NCBI RefSeq assembly: GCF_000382345.1
Contig: NZ_KB908080.1
Coordinates: 62,001-126,000, forward strand
Length of the DNA: 64,000 bases
From: Massilia niastensis DSM 21313
GTDB taxonomy: Bacteria > Pseudomonadota > Gammaproteobacteria > Burkholderiales > Burkholderiaceae_D
Reading direction: 5' to 3'
Part shown: positions 24,982-33,127 of the stretch, one piece after another
How positions within the stretch are numbered: position 1 is the first letter of the stretch
How the letters are laid out: each line of letters opens with the position of its first letter
The notes under the pieces: model-generated
Told to the model about the DNA's origin: nothing
Seen by the model: the letters and a program-made list of their open reading frames with translations, nothing else
Database searches by the model: none
Translations under genes and position numbers: made by a program

Positions 24982-25430
24982 TGCGCTTCCTTGCGCAGTG
25001 CATCGACGATCGCCTCCGCGAGCGGACCGCCCGATGCCGGGTTCTGTCCGGTCAGCAGGCGCCCGTCGACCACGACTTTCTCCTGCCAGGCCGCCGCCGC
25101 CGCATAGTCCGCCCCCTCGGCCCGCAACGCGTCCTCCAGGTTGAAGGGCACGTCGGCCTGCGCGTAGCCGGCTTCTTCCTCGTTCGAGAACGCGGTCAGT
25201 TTGCGGCCACGGACGAGTGGGGCGCCGTCCTCGAGGGTCACGCCCAGCAGGGCCGCGGGGCCATGGCAGACGGCGGCCACGATCCTGCCGGCATCCCAGG
25301 CGCGGGCGACGGCGCGCTTCACCTCCGGATCGGTGGCGATGTCCACCATCGGGCCGAGGCCGCCGGGGAAGAAGATCGCGTCGTAGTCGAGGACGTCGAG
25401 GTCCGACAGCTTGCGGCTGCGCGCCAGGCC
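24978..25430 (-). pseudogene. DJ-1/PfpI-family protein, N-terminus deleted
   Basis: The frame carries the C-terminal two-thirds of a class-I glutamine-amidotransferase-like protein: YDAIFFPGGLGP, AAVCHGPAALLG (nucleophile elbow Cys with His), GRKLTAFSNEEE, LLTGQNPASG. About 75 residues expected upstream, including the first beta strand, are missing. Directly to the right, the plus strand switches into a LysR gene that has lost its own 5' end. The open frame continues on paper into the antisense of the LysR gene, but those residues are not PfpI-like. I infer a deletion with a junction near 25405-25432 that removed both N-termini and the divergent promoters. Confidence 0.75.
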
Positions 25431-26153
25431 CAGCGCAGCACGCGCAGCTTCAGCCTGACGCCGGCCGGGGAAGCCTTCCGCGTGCACTGCGAGCGCCTGC
25501 TGGACGAGGCGCGCGACGGGATCCGCGGCATGGAACTGCTGCGCGCGGAACCGCGTGGCGAAGTGCGGATCACCTGCTCGCATCATTTCGGCAGCAAGCG
25601 CATCCTCCCCGCGCTGCTCGATTTCCGGCTGCGCTACCCGGCGATCCGGCTGCACGTCGCGATGAACGACGCGAATGTGGATCTGGTTCACCACGGGATG
25701 GAGCTGGCCGTGCGCGCCGGGCCGCTGGCCGACTCCGACCTGGTCGCGCGCCGGCTGGTCAGCGAGCCGACCATGCTGTGCGCGGCGCCGGCCTACCTGC
25801 GCCGCCATCGCGCGCCGGCCGGCGTGGCGGAGCTCGAACAGCATCGCTGGGTCATCTACCCGCCGGGCCAGCGCAGGCTCACCGTCCATGCGGACGGCCG
25901 GGACATCCAGGTGCCGGTGCGGGGCGATGTGGTGACCGACAGCGCGGCCTCGCGGCTGGCGTTCGTCCTGGCCGGGGACGGCGTGGCGCGCCTGCCTGCC
26001 TATGACGCCGCCGCGCTGCTTGCGTCGGGTGAGCTGATCCGGCTGCTGCCCGAGGTCGAGACGGGGCCGCTGGAGATCTACCTCGTCCATTCACAACGCA
26101 TCGGCCCGAGTGCGCGGCTGTTGCGCGATTTTCTGCTCGACACGGTGGGCTAG
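25431..26153 (+). pseudogene. LysR-family regulator, DNA-binding domain deleted
   Basis: The sequence starts abruptly at QRSTRSFSLTPAGEAF, which corresponds to the end of the LysR helix-turn-helix (the segment after LF.R). It then continues through a complete effector-binding domain (RGEVRITCSHHFG, ELAVRAGPLADSDLVARRL, GDGVARLPAYDA). About 50 N-terminal residues, the whole recognition helix region, are missing. The frame upstream is the antisense of the PfpI remnant. The product cannot bind DNA as a normal LysR regulator. It probably once regulated the divergent PfpI/ABM genes. Confidence 0.78.
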
Positions 26154-26171
26154 CGCCGCCTGCGCGCCGCA

Positions 26172-27110
26172 TCAAGGCCGCTGCCGCAAGCTCCACGGCA
26201 GGGTATTGTGGATGCAGGTGGCCGCAATCGCCGCCTGCCCGGCCGCCACCGCGATCTGGTTCAGGCCGCGCGTCACATCGCCGATCGCATACAGGCCCGG
26301 CACCGTGGTGCGCAGGCGTTCGTCCACCAGCAGCTTCTGGCACTCCACGGTCTCCGCCCCGAGCGCGGCGGCCAGGTCCGAGCGCGCGGTTTCGCCCAGC
26401 ATCGGATAGAACACATCGCAGGGATAAGCCTCGCCGTCGGCCGTGTGCAGGATCGGCTTGAGGTCGGCGCTCATCGACACCCCGACCAGGGGCGACAACA
26501 CATGGCGCACGTTCGCTGCGGCCAGCTGGCGCCGGTCTTCGTCGGTCAGGGTGGATTCCGCGCTGCGCTCGAACAGCAGCACCTCGGTGCTGAAACTGCG
26601 CATGAACAGCGCGTGCCCGACCGGATTGACTTCCGAGGTCACGACCCCGATCCGCCGGTCGATCACGTCGAAGCCGTCGCACACGGGGCACAGCCGCACC
26701 GCGCCGGCCGCCACCGCTTCATCCCAGCGCTCCACCGGCATGCCGGCATCGGCCACGCCGGTCGCGAGCAGCACGGTGTGGGCGCGCAGTTGTCCGGTGT
26801 CGCCCGCGGGACTCAGGAAATCGCCGACGAACAGGCCATCCTCGATGCGCAAGCCGGTAATCTCTCCCGCGATGACGCGCCCGCCGTAATTGGCGAGCTG
26901 GGCGCGCAGCCTGTCCAGCAGCTCCGCGCCATTGATGCCCTCGGGGAAGCCGGGATAGTTGTGGGAGACGGGAATCCAGCCGAGCCGGCTGCGGCCCTTG
27001 TCGACCAGGGCGACGGTGCGCGTGAAGCGCTGCAGGTAGATGGCGGCCGTCAGCCCGCCCGGGCCGCCGCCGATGATGAGGGTGTCGTAGATGGTCAGGT
27101 TGGTATCCAT
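26172..27110 (-). CDS. Thioredoxin-reductase-like FAD/NAD(P) oxidoreductase with CPVC
   Basis: 312 residues, typical for low-molecular-weight thioredoxin reductases. FAD binding IIGGGPGGLTAAIYLQRF near residue 13, a CPVC dithiol in RLCPVCDGFDV at about 142-145 (TrxR has CATC) and GLYAIGDVTRGLNQIAVAAGQ near the C-terminus. The NADPH motif GxGxxA is weak (GVVTSEVNPVG), so it may not use NADPH like a standard reductase. The true thioredoxin reductase is probably elsewhere, and this looks like a paralogue with a different partner. The gene is convergent with the LysR remnant. Confidence 0.82.
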   Translation of the reverse strand: MDTNLTIYDTLIIGGGPGGLTAAIYLQRFTRTVALVDKGRSRLGWIPVSHNYPGFPEGINGAELLDRLRAQLANYGGRVIAGEITGLRIEDGLFVGDFLSPAGDTGQLRAHTVLLATGVADAGMPVERWDEAVAAGAVRLCPVCDGFDVIDRRIGVVTSEVNPVGHALFMRSFSTEVLLFERSAESTLTDEDRRQLAAANVRHVLSPLVGVSMSADLKPILHTADGEAYPCDVFYPMLGETARSDLAAALGAETVECQKLLVDERLRTTVPGLYAIGDVTRGLNQIAVAAGQAAIAATCIHNTLPWSLRQRP

Positions 27111-27179
27111 GCGCCGATTATCCGGACCCGGCGCCGCCGCACCTATCGGCGTGCGCGCCAGTGCCGGGTAAGAGGCGGC

Positions 27180-28103
27180 TTACAGCGACTTGCCGCCCGC
27201 CGCTTCCGGCTGCAGGGTGACATGGTCGATGCCGTGGCGCGCGCGCAGCATGGCGCGCACCGCTTCCAGTACCGGAGGCCATTCCTCCAGGCTGCGGATC
27301 TCGAGGTGGCCGATCAGGGCCGGCTCGCCGGGCGACATGTCCCAGACGTGCAGGTCGTGCACCGCCAGCACGCCCTCGACGTCGGCCATGTCGGCGCCGA
27401 CCTGGACGTAGTCGATGTGCTGCGGCACGCCTTCCATCAGGAAATGGTAGGACTCGCGCAGGACGCCCAGCGTGGACTTGAGGATCAGCAGCGACACGAA
27501 GATCGACAGGATGGGGTCGACCCGCACCCAGCCGGTGAAATAGATGATGGCGCCGGCCGCGATCGCCGCGAGCGAGCCCAGCAGGTCGCCCATGACATTC
27601 ACCAGGGCGGCGCGGGTGTTGATGCTGGTGTTGTCGCGCGACAAGACCCAGGCGACGAGGATGTTGATGCCGGCGCCGATGGCCGCCACCACCAGCACGA
27701 TGCCGCCTTGCACCGGTTCCGGATGCAGCAGGCGCTGCGTCGCTTCCCAGCCGATCCAGGCCACCAGGGCCAGCATCGCCAGGCTGTTGACGAAGGCGGC
27801 CAGGGCCTCGGCGCGCACGAAGCCGAAGGAGTGGCGGGCCGAAGGAGGGCGCTTGGCGATCAGCTGGGCCAGCAGGGCCAGGCCGAGCGCGGCGGCGTCG
27901 GTCACCATGTGGCCGGCGTCCGAGATCAGGGCCAGCGAATTCGAGATGAAACCGGTGACGACCTCGATCACCGCGAACAGCAGGGTCAGGCACAGCGCGA
28001 CCGACAGCGCGGTCTGGCTGCGCGCCTCGATGAAGTGCGAATGGCGGGCGTCGCCATCGAGGTGGGCGTGCAGGTGGGCGGGATCGACGGGCCGGGAAGT
28101 CAT
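27180..28103 (-). CDS. Cation diffusion facilitator (CzcD/ZitB type)
   Basis: 307 residues. The cytoplasmic N-terminus is His-rich (HLHAHLDGDARHSH). Six membrane segments follow, with metal-site motifs NSLALISDAGHMVTDAAALG (HxxxD of helix II) and NVMGDLLGS (helix V, HD replaced by GD near MGD). A C-terminal cytoplasmic ferredoxin-like domain ends in HVTLQPEAA. It should export Zn2+ or related divalent cations in exchange for protons across the inner membrane. It is monocistronic. Confidence 0.9.
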   Translation of the reverse strand: MTSRPVDPAHLHAHLDGDARHSHFIEARSQTALSVALCLTLLFAVIEVVTGFISNSLALISDAGHMVTDAAALGLALLAQLIAKRPPSARHSFGFVRAEALAAFVNSLAMLALVAWIGWEATQRLLHPEPVQGGIVLVVAAIGAGINILVAWVLSRDNTSINTRAALVNVMGDLLGSLAAIAAGAIIYFTGWVRVDPILSIFVSLLILKSTLGVLRESYHFLMEGVPQHIDYVQVGADMADVEGVLAVHDLHVWDMSPGEPALIGHLEIRSLEEWPPVLEAVRAMLRARHGIDHVTLQPEAAGGKSL

Positions 28104-28199
28104 CGTGAACGTGGTTGTCTGGTCAAGTCGGCAGTGTAAAGCAAATGCCGGCGGCGGACGAGAACTGGGCTTGCCGGCAACTTTTTTGGGGTAGGAGGG

Positions 28200-28228
28200 T
28201 TGCTTATCGGGAGCCTGGTCCCTATAAT
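28200..28228 (+). promoter_or_regulatory. Sigma-70 promoter of tRNA-Val
   Basis: TTGCTT (28200-28205), 17-base spacer, TATAAT (28223-28228). The predicted transcript start is about 7 bases later, just before the tRNA 5' end at 28238. Confidence 0.8.
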
Positions 28229-28237
28229 GGCCGTATT

Positions 28238-28314
28238 GGGCGGTTAGTTCAGCTGGTTAGAATACTTGGTCGACATCCAAGGGGTCGCAGATTCGAATTC
28301 TGCACCGCCCACCA
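28238..28314 (+). tRNA. tRNA-Val (anticodon GAC), CCA encoded
   Basis: 77 bases that fold as a cloverleaf: acceptor GGGCGGT/ACCGCCC, D stem GTTC/GAAT, anticodon stem CTTGG/CCAAG with loop TCGACAT (anticodon GAC), T arm GCAGA-TTCGAAT-TCTGC, then A and CCA. The base before the anticodon (position 33) is C instead of the nearly universal U. Everything else is standard. It has its own promoter and sits just before the thrS cluster. Confidence 0.93.
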
Positions 28315-28326
28315 GAATATGGGGTT

Positions 28327-28371
28327 CGAAAAACCGTGGCGAGCGGCAGCAGTGTCGCAGCAGGTTTTTCG
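28327..28371. repeat. Hairpin element sharing a 13-bp core with 11.2 kb
   Basis: CGAAAAACC (28327-28335) pairs perfectly with GGTTTTTCG (28363-28371). The 27-base loop contains GCGAGCGGCAGCA (28339-28351), identical to 11189-11201, and ends CGCAGCA as the first element does. It follows the tRNA by 12 bases. Confidence 0.5.
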
Positions 28372-28492
28372 AGTCCCACAATGCATGTAAGAGCGAGAAA
28401 GGCACCGACGGTTATGACACCGCGAACTACAACCTGGTTGTGGGGGAATCGCTAGGCGCGAAGGGGTGTGCTTTTGCTCAACACAACGGAAA

Positions 28493-28517
28493 AACGCGGC
28501 TAGTCCGCGTTTTTTTT
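28493..28517 (+). terminator. Rho-independent terminator upstream of thrS
   Basis: AACGCGG/CCGCGTT with a 5-base loop followed by seven more T. It ends the tRNA-Val transcript, or acts as an attenuator in a thrS leader. The 28372-28492 stretch before it contains no gene, only a small ACAAC/GTTGT hairpin. Confidence 0.8.
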
Positions 28518-28578
28518 CGTCCATACTTTTGATCTTTCCTTTTACTCAACGGCGCCGTGCGCCACATTGGAGAACAGC

Positions 28579-30489
28579 ATGCTCAACGTTCGACTTCCCG
28601 ATGGTTCCAGTCGCCAGTTCGACGGTCCCGTCACGGTCGCCCAGGTGGCGCAAAACATCGCCCCGAGCCTTGCCAAGGCGGCGCTCGCCGGCAAGGTCAA
28701 CGGCAAGGTCGTCGACACTTCCTTCCTGATCGAGGACGACGCCGAGCTGGCCATCGTCACCGACAAGGATCCGGACGGCCTGGACGTCATCCGCCACTCG
28801 ACCGCCCACCTGCTGGCCTATGCGGTCAAGGAACTGTTCCCGGAAGCCCAGGTCACCATCGGCCCGGTCATCGAGAACGGCTTCTACTACGACTTCTCGT
28901 ACAAGCGCCCGTTCACCCCGGAAGACCTGGTGGCGATCGAGAGGAAAATGGTCGAGCTGGCCAAGAAGGACGAGCCGGTCACCCGCAAGGTGCTGCCGCG
29001 CGACGAGGCCGTGGCCTATTTCACCTCGATCGGCGAAGCCTACAAGGCCGAGATCATCGCCTCGATCCCGTCCAACGAGGACGTGTCGCTGTACTCGGAA
29101 GGCAAGTTCACCGACCTGTGCCGCGGCCCGCACGTGCCCTCGACCGGCAAGCTGAAGGTCTTCAAGCTGATGAAGCTGGCCGGCGCCTACTGGCGCGGCG
29201 ACTCGAAGAACGAGATGCTGCAGCGTGTCTACGGCACCGCCTGGGCCAGGAAGGAAGAGCAGGAGCAGTACCTGCACATGCTGGAAGAAGCCGAGAAGCG
29301 CGACCACCGCAAGCTGGGCAAGGCGCTCGACCTGTTCCACTTCCAGGAAGAAGCCCCGGGCCTGGTGTTCTGGCATCCGAAGGGCTGGACCGTGTGGCAG
29401 CAGGTCGAGCAGTACATGCGCCACAAGTACCAGGTGAACGGCTACAGCGAAGTCAAGGCGCCGCAGATCCTCGACCGCAGCCTGTGGGAAAAGACCGGCC
29501 ACTGGGAAAACTACCGCGACAACATGTTCACCACCGAGTCGGAGAACCGTTCGTACGCGCTCAAGCCGATGAACTGCCCGGGCCACGTGCAGATCTATAA
29601 CGCCGGCATGCGTTCCTACCGCGAGCTGCCGCTGCGCTTCGGCGAGTTCGGCCAGTGCCACCGCAACGAGCCTTCCGGCGCGCTGCACGGACTGATGCGC
29701 GTGCGCGGCTTCACCCAGGACGACGGCCACGTGTTCTGCACCGAGGCGCAGATCGAGGGCGAAGTGACCGCCTTCCACGCCCAGGCGATGGAAGTGTACG
29801 ACGACTTCGGCTTCGCCAACATCGACGTCAAGATCGCCCTGCGCCCGGACAGCCGCATCGGCTCGGACGAGGTGTGGGACCAGGCCGAGGAAGCGCTGCG
29901 CTCGGCGCTGCGCGCCTGCGGCGTGAACTGGACCGAGCTGCCGGGCGAGGGCGCCTTCTACGGCCCGAAGATCGAGTACCACCTGAAGGATAGCCTCGGC
30001 CGTCCATGGCAGGTCGGCACCATGCAGGTCGACTTCTCGATGCCGGGCCGCCTCGGCTCCGAGTACGTTGCCGAAGACAATACCCGCAAGGTGCCGGTCA
30101 TGCTGCACCGTGCGATCGTGGGCTCGATGGAGCGCTTCATCGGCATCCTGATCGAGAACTACGCCGGCGCGCTGCCGCTGTGGCTGGCCCCGGTGCAGGT
30201 TGCCATCCTGAACATCTCGGATGCGCAGGCCGATTACGTGAAGGAAGTCGAGGCGAAGCTGAAGAAGGCGGGCCTGCGCGTCCACGCTGATTTGCGGAAC
30301 GAGAAGATAACTTATAAAATACGCGAGCACTCCGTCCAGAAGCTCCCTTATATCCTCGTTGTTGGGGATAAAGAGCGGGACGCCAATACGGTGGCCGTCC
30401 GAGCCCGCGGCAATGTCGACCTGGGCGTAATGTCCGTCGACGCGATCGTGGAGCGCCTGGTAGGCGAAGTCGCTGCCAAGGCGAAGTAA
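28579..30489 (+). CDS. thrS: Threonyl-tRNA synthetase
   Basis: 636 residues, full length. An N-terminal TGS domain ([10 protein letters not shown]) comes first. The second additional domain has the editing motif [11 protein letters not shown] with a later YCGRGPH-type phrase ([10 protein letters not shown]). The class II core has [10 protein letters not shown] (motif 2 region with zinc ligand Cys) and [22 protein letters not shown] (motif 3). A C-terminal anticodon-binding domain ends the protein. It charges tRNA-Thr in the cytosol. It leads the translation cluster thrS-infC-rpmI-rplT-pheS-pheT-ihfA. I used ATG 28579, with a GGAG upstream. Confidence 0.98.
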   Translation: MLNVRLPDGSSRQFDGPVTVAQVAQNIAPSLAKAALAGKVNGKVVDTSFLIEDDAELAIVTDKDPDGLDVIRHSTAHLLAYAVKELFPEAQVTIGPVIENGFYYDFSYKRPFTPEDLVAIERKMVELAKKDEPVTRKVLPRDEAVAYFTSIGEAYKAEIIASIPSNEDVSLYSEGKFTDLCRGPHVPSTGKLKVFKLMKLAGAYWRGDSKNEMLQRVYGTAWARKEEQEQYLHMLEEAEKRDHRKLGKALDLFHFQEEAPGLVFWHPKGWTVWQQVEQYMRHKYQVNGYSEVKAPQILDRSLWEKTGHWENYRDNMFTTESENRSYALKPMNCPGHVQIYNAGMRSYRELPLRFGEFGQCHRNEPSGALHGLMRVRGFTQDDGHVFCTEAQIEGEVTAFHAQAMEVYDDFGFANIDVKIALRPDSRIGSDEVWDQAEEALRSALRACGVNWTELPGEGAFYGPKIEYHLKDSLGRPWQVGTMQVDFSMPGRLGSEYVAEDNTRKVPVMLHRAIVGSMERFIGILIENYAGALPLWLAPVQVAILNISDAQADYVKEVEAKLKKAGLRVHADLRNEKITYKIREHSVQKLPYILVVGDKERDANTVAVRARGNVDLGVMSVDAIVERLVGEVAAKAK

Positions 30490-30527
30490 TCCCGGCCGAA
30501 CCTTCAATAACCTCAAAAGGAAACAAC

Positions 30528-31049
30528 ATAGCTACTGACAAGCAGAACCGCATCAATGGCGAAATCACCCACCCCGAAATGCGTTTGAATGGGGTGGACA
30601 ACGAGCCGCTGGGTATTGTGACCCTGGCCGAGGCGTTTCGTCTGGCTGAAGAAAAGAACGTCGACCTGGTCGAGATCGCGCCGAACGCGGTCCCGCCGGT
30701 CTGCCGCCTGATGGACTACGGCAAGTTCAAGTATTCGGAGCAGAAGAAGGCGCACGAAGCCAAACTGAAGCAGAAGATCATCCAGGTCAAGGAAATCAAG
30801 TTCCGTCCGGGCACCGATGAAGGCGACTACAGCATCAAGCTGCGCAACCTCATCAAGTTCCTGGAAGAGGGCGACAAGACCAAGATCACCCTGCGTTTCC
30901 GTGGCCGCGAAATGGCGCACCAGGACATCGGCATGCGCATGCTCGAGCGGCTGCGGGGCGACCTGGAGCCGTACGGCCAGGTCGAACAGTTCCCGAAGCT
31001 CGAAGGTCGCCAGATGATCATGGTGGTCGCGCCGAAGAAGAAGAAGTAA
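30528..31049 (+). CDS. infC: Translation initiation factor IF-3, ATA start codon
   Basis: 173 residues if started at ATA 30528, with AAGGAAAC 7-8 bases upstream. The residues after it ([12 protein letters not shown]) are the conserved IF-3 N-terminus, which an ATG start at 30579 would remove. The two-domain structure is visible: N-domain [18 protein letters not shown] and C-domain [27 protein letters not shown]-3 proofreads start codons, and a rare AUU/AUC/AUA start is the known basis of its autoregulation in other bacteria. The same mechanism is likely here. Confidence 0.95.
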   Translation: MATDKQNRINGEITHPEMRLNGVDNEPLGIVTLAEAFRLAEEKNVDLVEIAPNAVPPVCRLMDYGKFKYSEQKKAHEAKLKQKIIQVKEIKFRPGTDEGDYSIKLRNLIKFLEEGDKTKITLRFRGREMAHQDIGMRMLERLRGDLEPYGQVEQFPKLEGRQMIMVVAPKKKK

Positions 31050-31072
31050 TTCTTCGCGTCAGGATGGTGATG

Positions 31073-31364
31073 GCCGGGTCTGGCTTGCAGATAATCCCTG
31101 CGAGCCGGCCCGGCTTCCGTTCGTCCGTGCGGTTCGGTTTCGCGCAGGGCTGGGGCCCGCCGCCGTGCAAGGCTCTTCCCTCCGGCGCCTCCGCCACCCA
31201 TCCATTTCCCCAAACCTGTGCTACAATCTGCGGTTCCTGTTTTTAGAAACAGGCTGTAGTGGACTCGCTTCCGCTGCAAAACAAGTGAAAGCAGGCATCT
31301 AAGAGCAGCGTTGCTGCCACCTGCAATCCTGTTAAACATATGGAGCTGTCTTGTAAAAAGACAG
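31073..31364 (+). promoter_or_regulatory. Structured leader before rpmI-rplT
   Basis: The 321-base gap between infC and rpmI holds no gene but several stems: GCCGGG/CCCGGC (31073-31114, with an inner wobble stem), a -10-like TACAAT at 31222, CCTGTTT/AAACAGG (31236-31253), GCAGG/CCTGC enclosing GCAGC-GTT-GCTGC (31291-31324), and CTGTCTT/AAGACAG (31346-31364), which ends six bases before the rpmI ATG and covers its translation-start region. This is the position where L20 autoregulates rpmI-rplT in other bacteria, so a ribosomal-protein leader is the best guess. Confidence 0.5.
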
Positions 31365-31370
31365 AAGACT

Positions 31371-31568
31371 ATGCCAAAAATGAAAACCAAGAGCTCCGCG
31401 AAGAAACGTTTTCGCGTGCGTCCGGGCGGTACCGTGAAGTCGGGCATGGCGTTCAAGCGTCACATCCTGACCAAGAAGACCACCAAGAACAAGCGCCAGC
31501 TGCGCGGCACCCGCAACATCAATGCGTCGGACGTGACGAGCGTCTACCGCATGATGCCATCTGCTTAA
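31371..31568 (+). CDS. rpmI: 50S ribosomal protein L35
   Basis: 65 residues, highly basic. It starts [14 protein letters not shown], the family signature, and ends [12 protein letters not shown]. It is 20 bases upstream of rplT. Its start lies directly after a stable hairpin, consistent with translational control. Confidence 0.98.
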   Translation: MPKMKTKSSAKKRFRVRPGGTVKSGMAFKRHILTKKTTKNKRQLRGTRNINASDVTSVYRMMPSA

Positions 31569-31588
31569 TCTCACACTAAGGAGCTAAT

Positions 31589-31948
31589 ATGCCTCGAGTA
31601 AAACGTGGGGTTACTGCACGTGCCCGTCACAAGAAGGTTCTTGAACTTGCCAAAGGCTACCGTGGCCGTCGCAGCAAGGTATTCCGTATTGCCAAGCAAG
31701 CAGTCATGCGCGCTGGCCAGTACGCCTACCGCGATCGCCGCAACAAGAAGCGCGTCTTCCGCGCACTGTGGATCACCCGTATCAACGCGGCTTCGCGTTC
31801 GCACGGCATGACCTACAGCGCATTCATGAACGGCCTGAAGAAAGCCGCGATTGAACTGGACCGTAAAGTCCTGGCCGACATGGCTGTGCATGACAAGCCG
31901 GCATTCGCCGCGATTGTCAACACCGTCAAGGCCAAGCTGGCTGCCTAA
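31589..31948 (+). CDS. rplT: 50S ribosomal protein L20
   Basis: 119 residues, starting [16 protein letters not shown] with the long basic N-terminal helix and the globular RNA-binding C-domain ([13 protein letters not shown]). A good AAGGAG ribosome site lies upstream. It is an early 23S rRNA assembly protein and, in other bacteria, the repressor of its own operon. Confidence 0.98.
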   Translation: MPRVKRGVTARARHKKVLELAKGYRGRRSKVFRIAKQAVMRAGQYAYRDRRNKKRVFRALWITRINAASRSHGMTYSAFMNGLKKAAIELDRKVLADMAVHDKPAFAAIVNTVKAKLAA

Positions 31949-32080
31949 TAGCAGTCTGCAGGCAAGACCGGCGCCGCGGTAGCAATACGGCGGCGCGAGA
32001 GAAGCGGGGCAAGGGTCACACCTGTGCCCCGTTTTTGATTGTGGCGTCTCCCGCCAACGTAAAACAGGAAAAGAATAAGC

Positions 32081-33097
32081 ATGAACTCGCTGGAAGAACT
32101 CGTCGTCGCGGCCCAGGCTGACTTTGCCGCCGCAGCGGACGCCGCCGCGCTCGAAAATGCAAAAGCCCGCTACCTGGGCAAGACCGGCCAGGTGACCGAC
32201 CTCATGAAGGGCCTCGGCAAGCTCGACCCCGAACAGCGCAAGGCGCAGGGCGCGTTGATCAATGCCGCCAAAGAAAAAATCGAACAGGCCTTGACCGCCC
32301 GCCGCGATGCGCTGGCCGATGCCCAGCTGCAGGCGCGCCTCAACCTCGAAGCGATCGACGTCACCCTGCCGGGCCGCGGCCGCTCGAAGGGCGGCCTCCA
32401 CCCGGTGATGCGCACCTGGGAGCGCGTCGAGCAGATCTTCCGCTCCATCGGCTTCGACGTGGCCGACGGCCCCGAGATCGAGACCGACTGGACCAATTTC
32501 ACCGCACTGAACAGCCCGGAAAACCACCCCGCGCGTTCGATGCAGGACACCTTCTATATCGAGGGCGACGACAGCACCGGCAAGCCGCTGCTGCTGCGCA
32601 CCCACACCAGCCCGATGCAGGTGCGCTATGCGCGCACCCATACCCCGCCGATCAAGGTGATCGCGCCGGGCCGCACCTACCGCGTCGACAGCGACGCCAC
32701 CCACTCGCCGATGTTCCACCAGGTCGAAGGCCTGTGGATCGGCGAAGACATCAGCTTTGCCGACCTCAAGGGTGTGTACCTGAACTTCGTCAAGGCCTTC
32801 TTCGAGACCGACGACCTGCAGGTGCGTTTCCGTCCGTCCTACTTCCCGTTCACCGAACCGTCGGCCGAGATCGACATCGCGTTCGGCAGCGGTCCGCTCA
32901 AGGGCCGCTGGCTGGAAGTCTCGGGCGCCGGCCAGGTGCACCCGACCGTGGTGCGCAACTTCGGGCTGGATCCGGAAAAGTTCATCGGCTTCGCGTTCGG
33001 CTCCGGCCTCGAGCGCCTGACGATGCTGCGTTACGGGATCAACGACCTGCGCCTGTTCTATGAAGGCGACCTGCGTTTCCTGAAGCAGTTCAACTAA
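32081..33097 (+). CDS. pheS: Phenylalanyl-tRNA synthetase alpha subunit
   Basis: 338 residues. An N-terminal coiled coil (about 1-90) is followed by the class II catalytic core, with [27 protein letters not shown] (motif 2), [19 protein letters not shown] and the motif 3 phrase [22 protein letters not shown]. It forms an alpha2-beta2 enzyme with PheT, encoded 30 bases downstream. A 132-base gap after rplT precedes it, so it may have its own promoter. Confidence 0.98.
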   Translation: MNSLEELVVAAQADFAAAADAAALENAKARYLGKTGQVTDLMKGLGKLDPEQRKAQGALINAAKEKIEQALTARRDALADAQLQARLNLEAIDVTLPGRGRSKGGLHPVMRTWERVEQIFRSIGFDVADGPEIETDWTNFTALNSPENHPARSMQDTFYIEGDDSTGKPLLLRTHTSPMQVRYARTHTPPIKVIAPGRTYRVDSDATHSPMFHQVEGLWIGEDISFADLKGVYLNFVKAFFETDDLQVRFRPSYFPFTEPSAEIDIAFGSGPLKGRWLEVSGAGQVHPTVVRNFGLDPEKFIGFAFGSGLERLTMLRYGINDLRLFYEGDLRFLKQFN

Positions 33098-33127
33098 ACC
33101 CTCGTAGCAACAAGAAGGCAAACGAAT

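Noticed and set aside
25263-26153. Reading the whole 296-codon plus frame as one LysR protein
   Set aside because: The first ~56 codons are the antisense of the PfpI remnant and contain no helix-turn-helix; only the part from 25431 matches LysR.
28376-28492. Second tRNA or T-box-like leader before thrS
   Set aside because: I could not fold a cloverleaf or find T-box conserved sequence; only a small hairpin and the terminator are supported.
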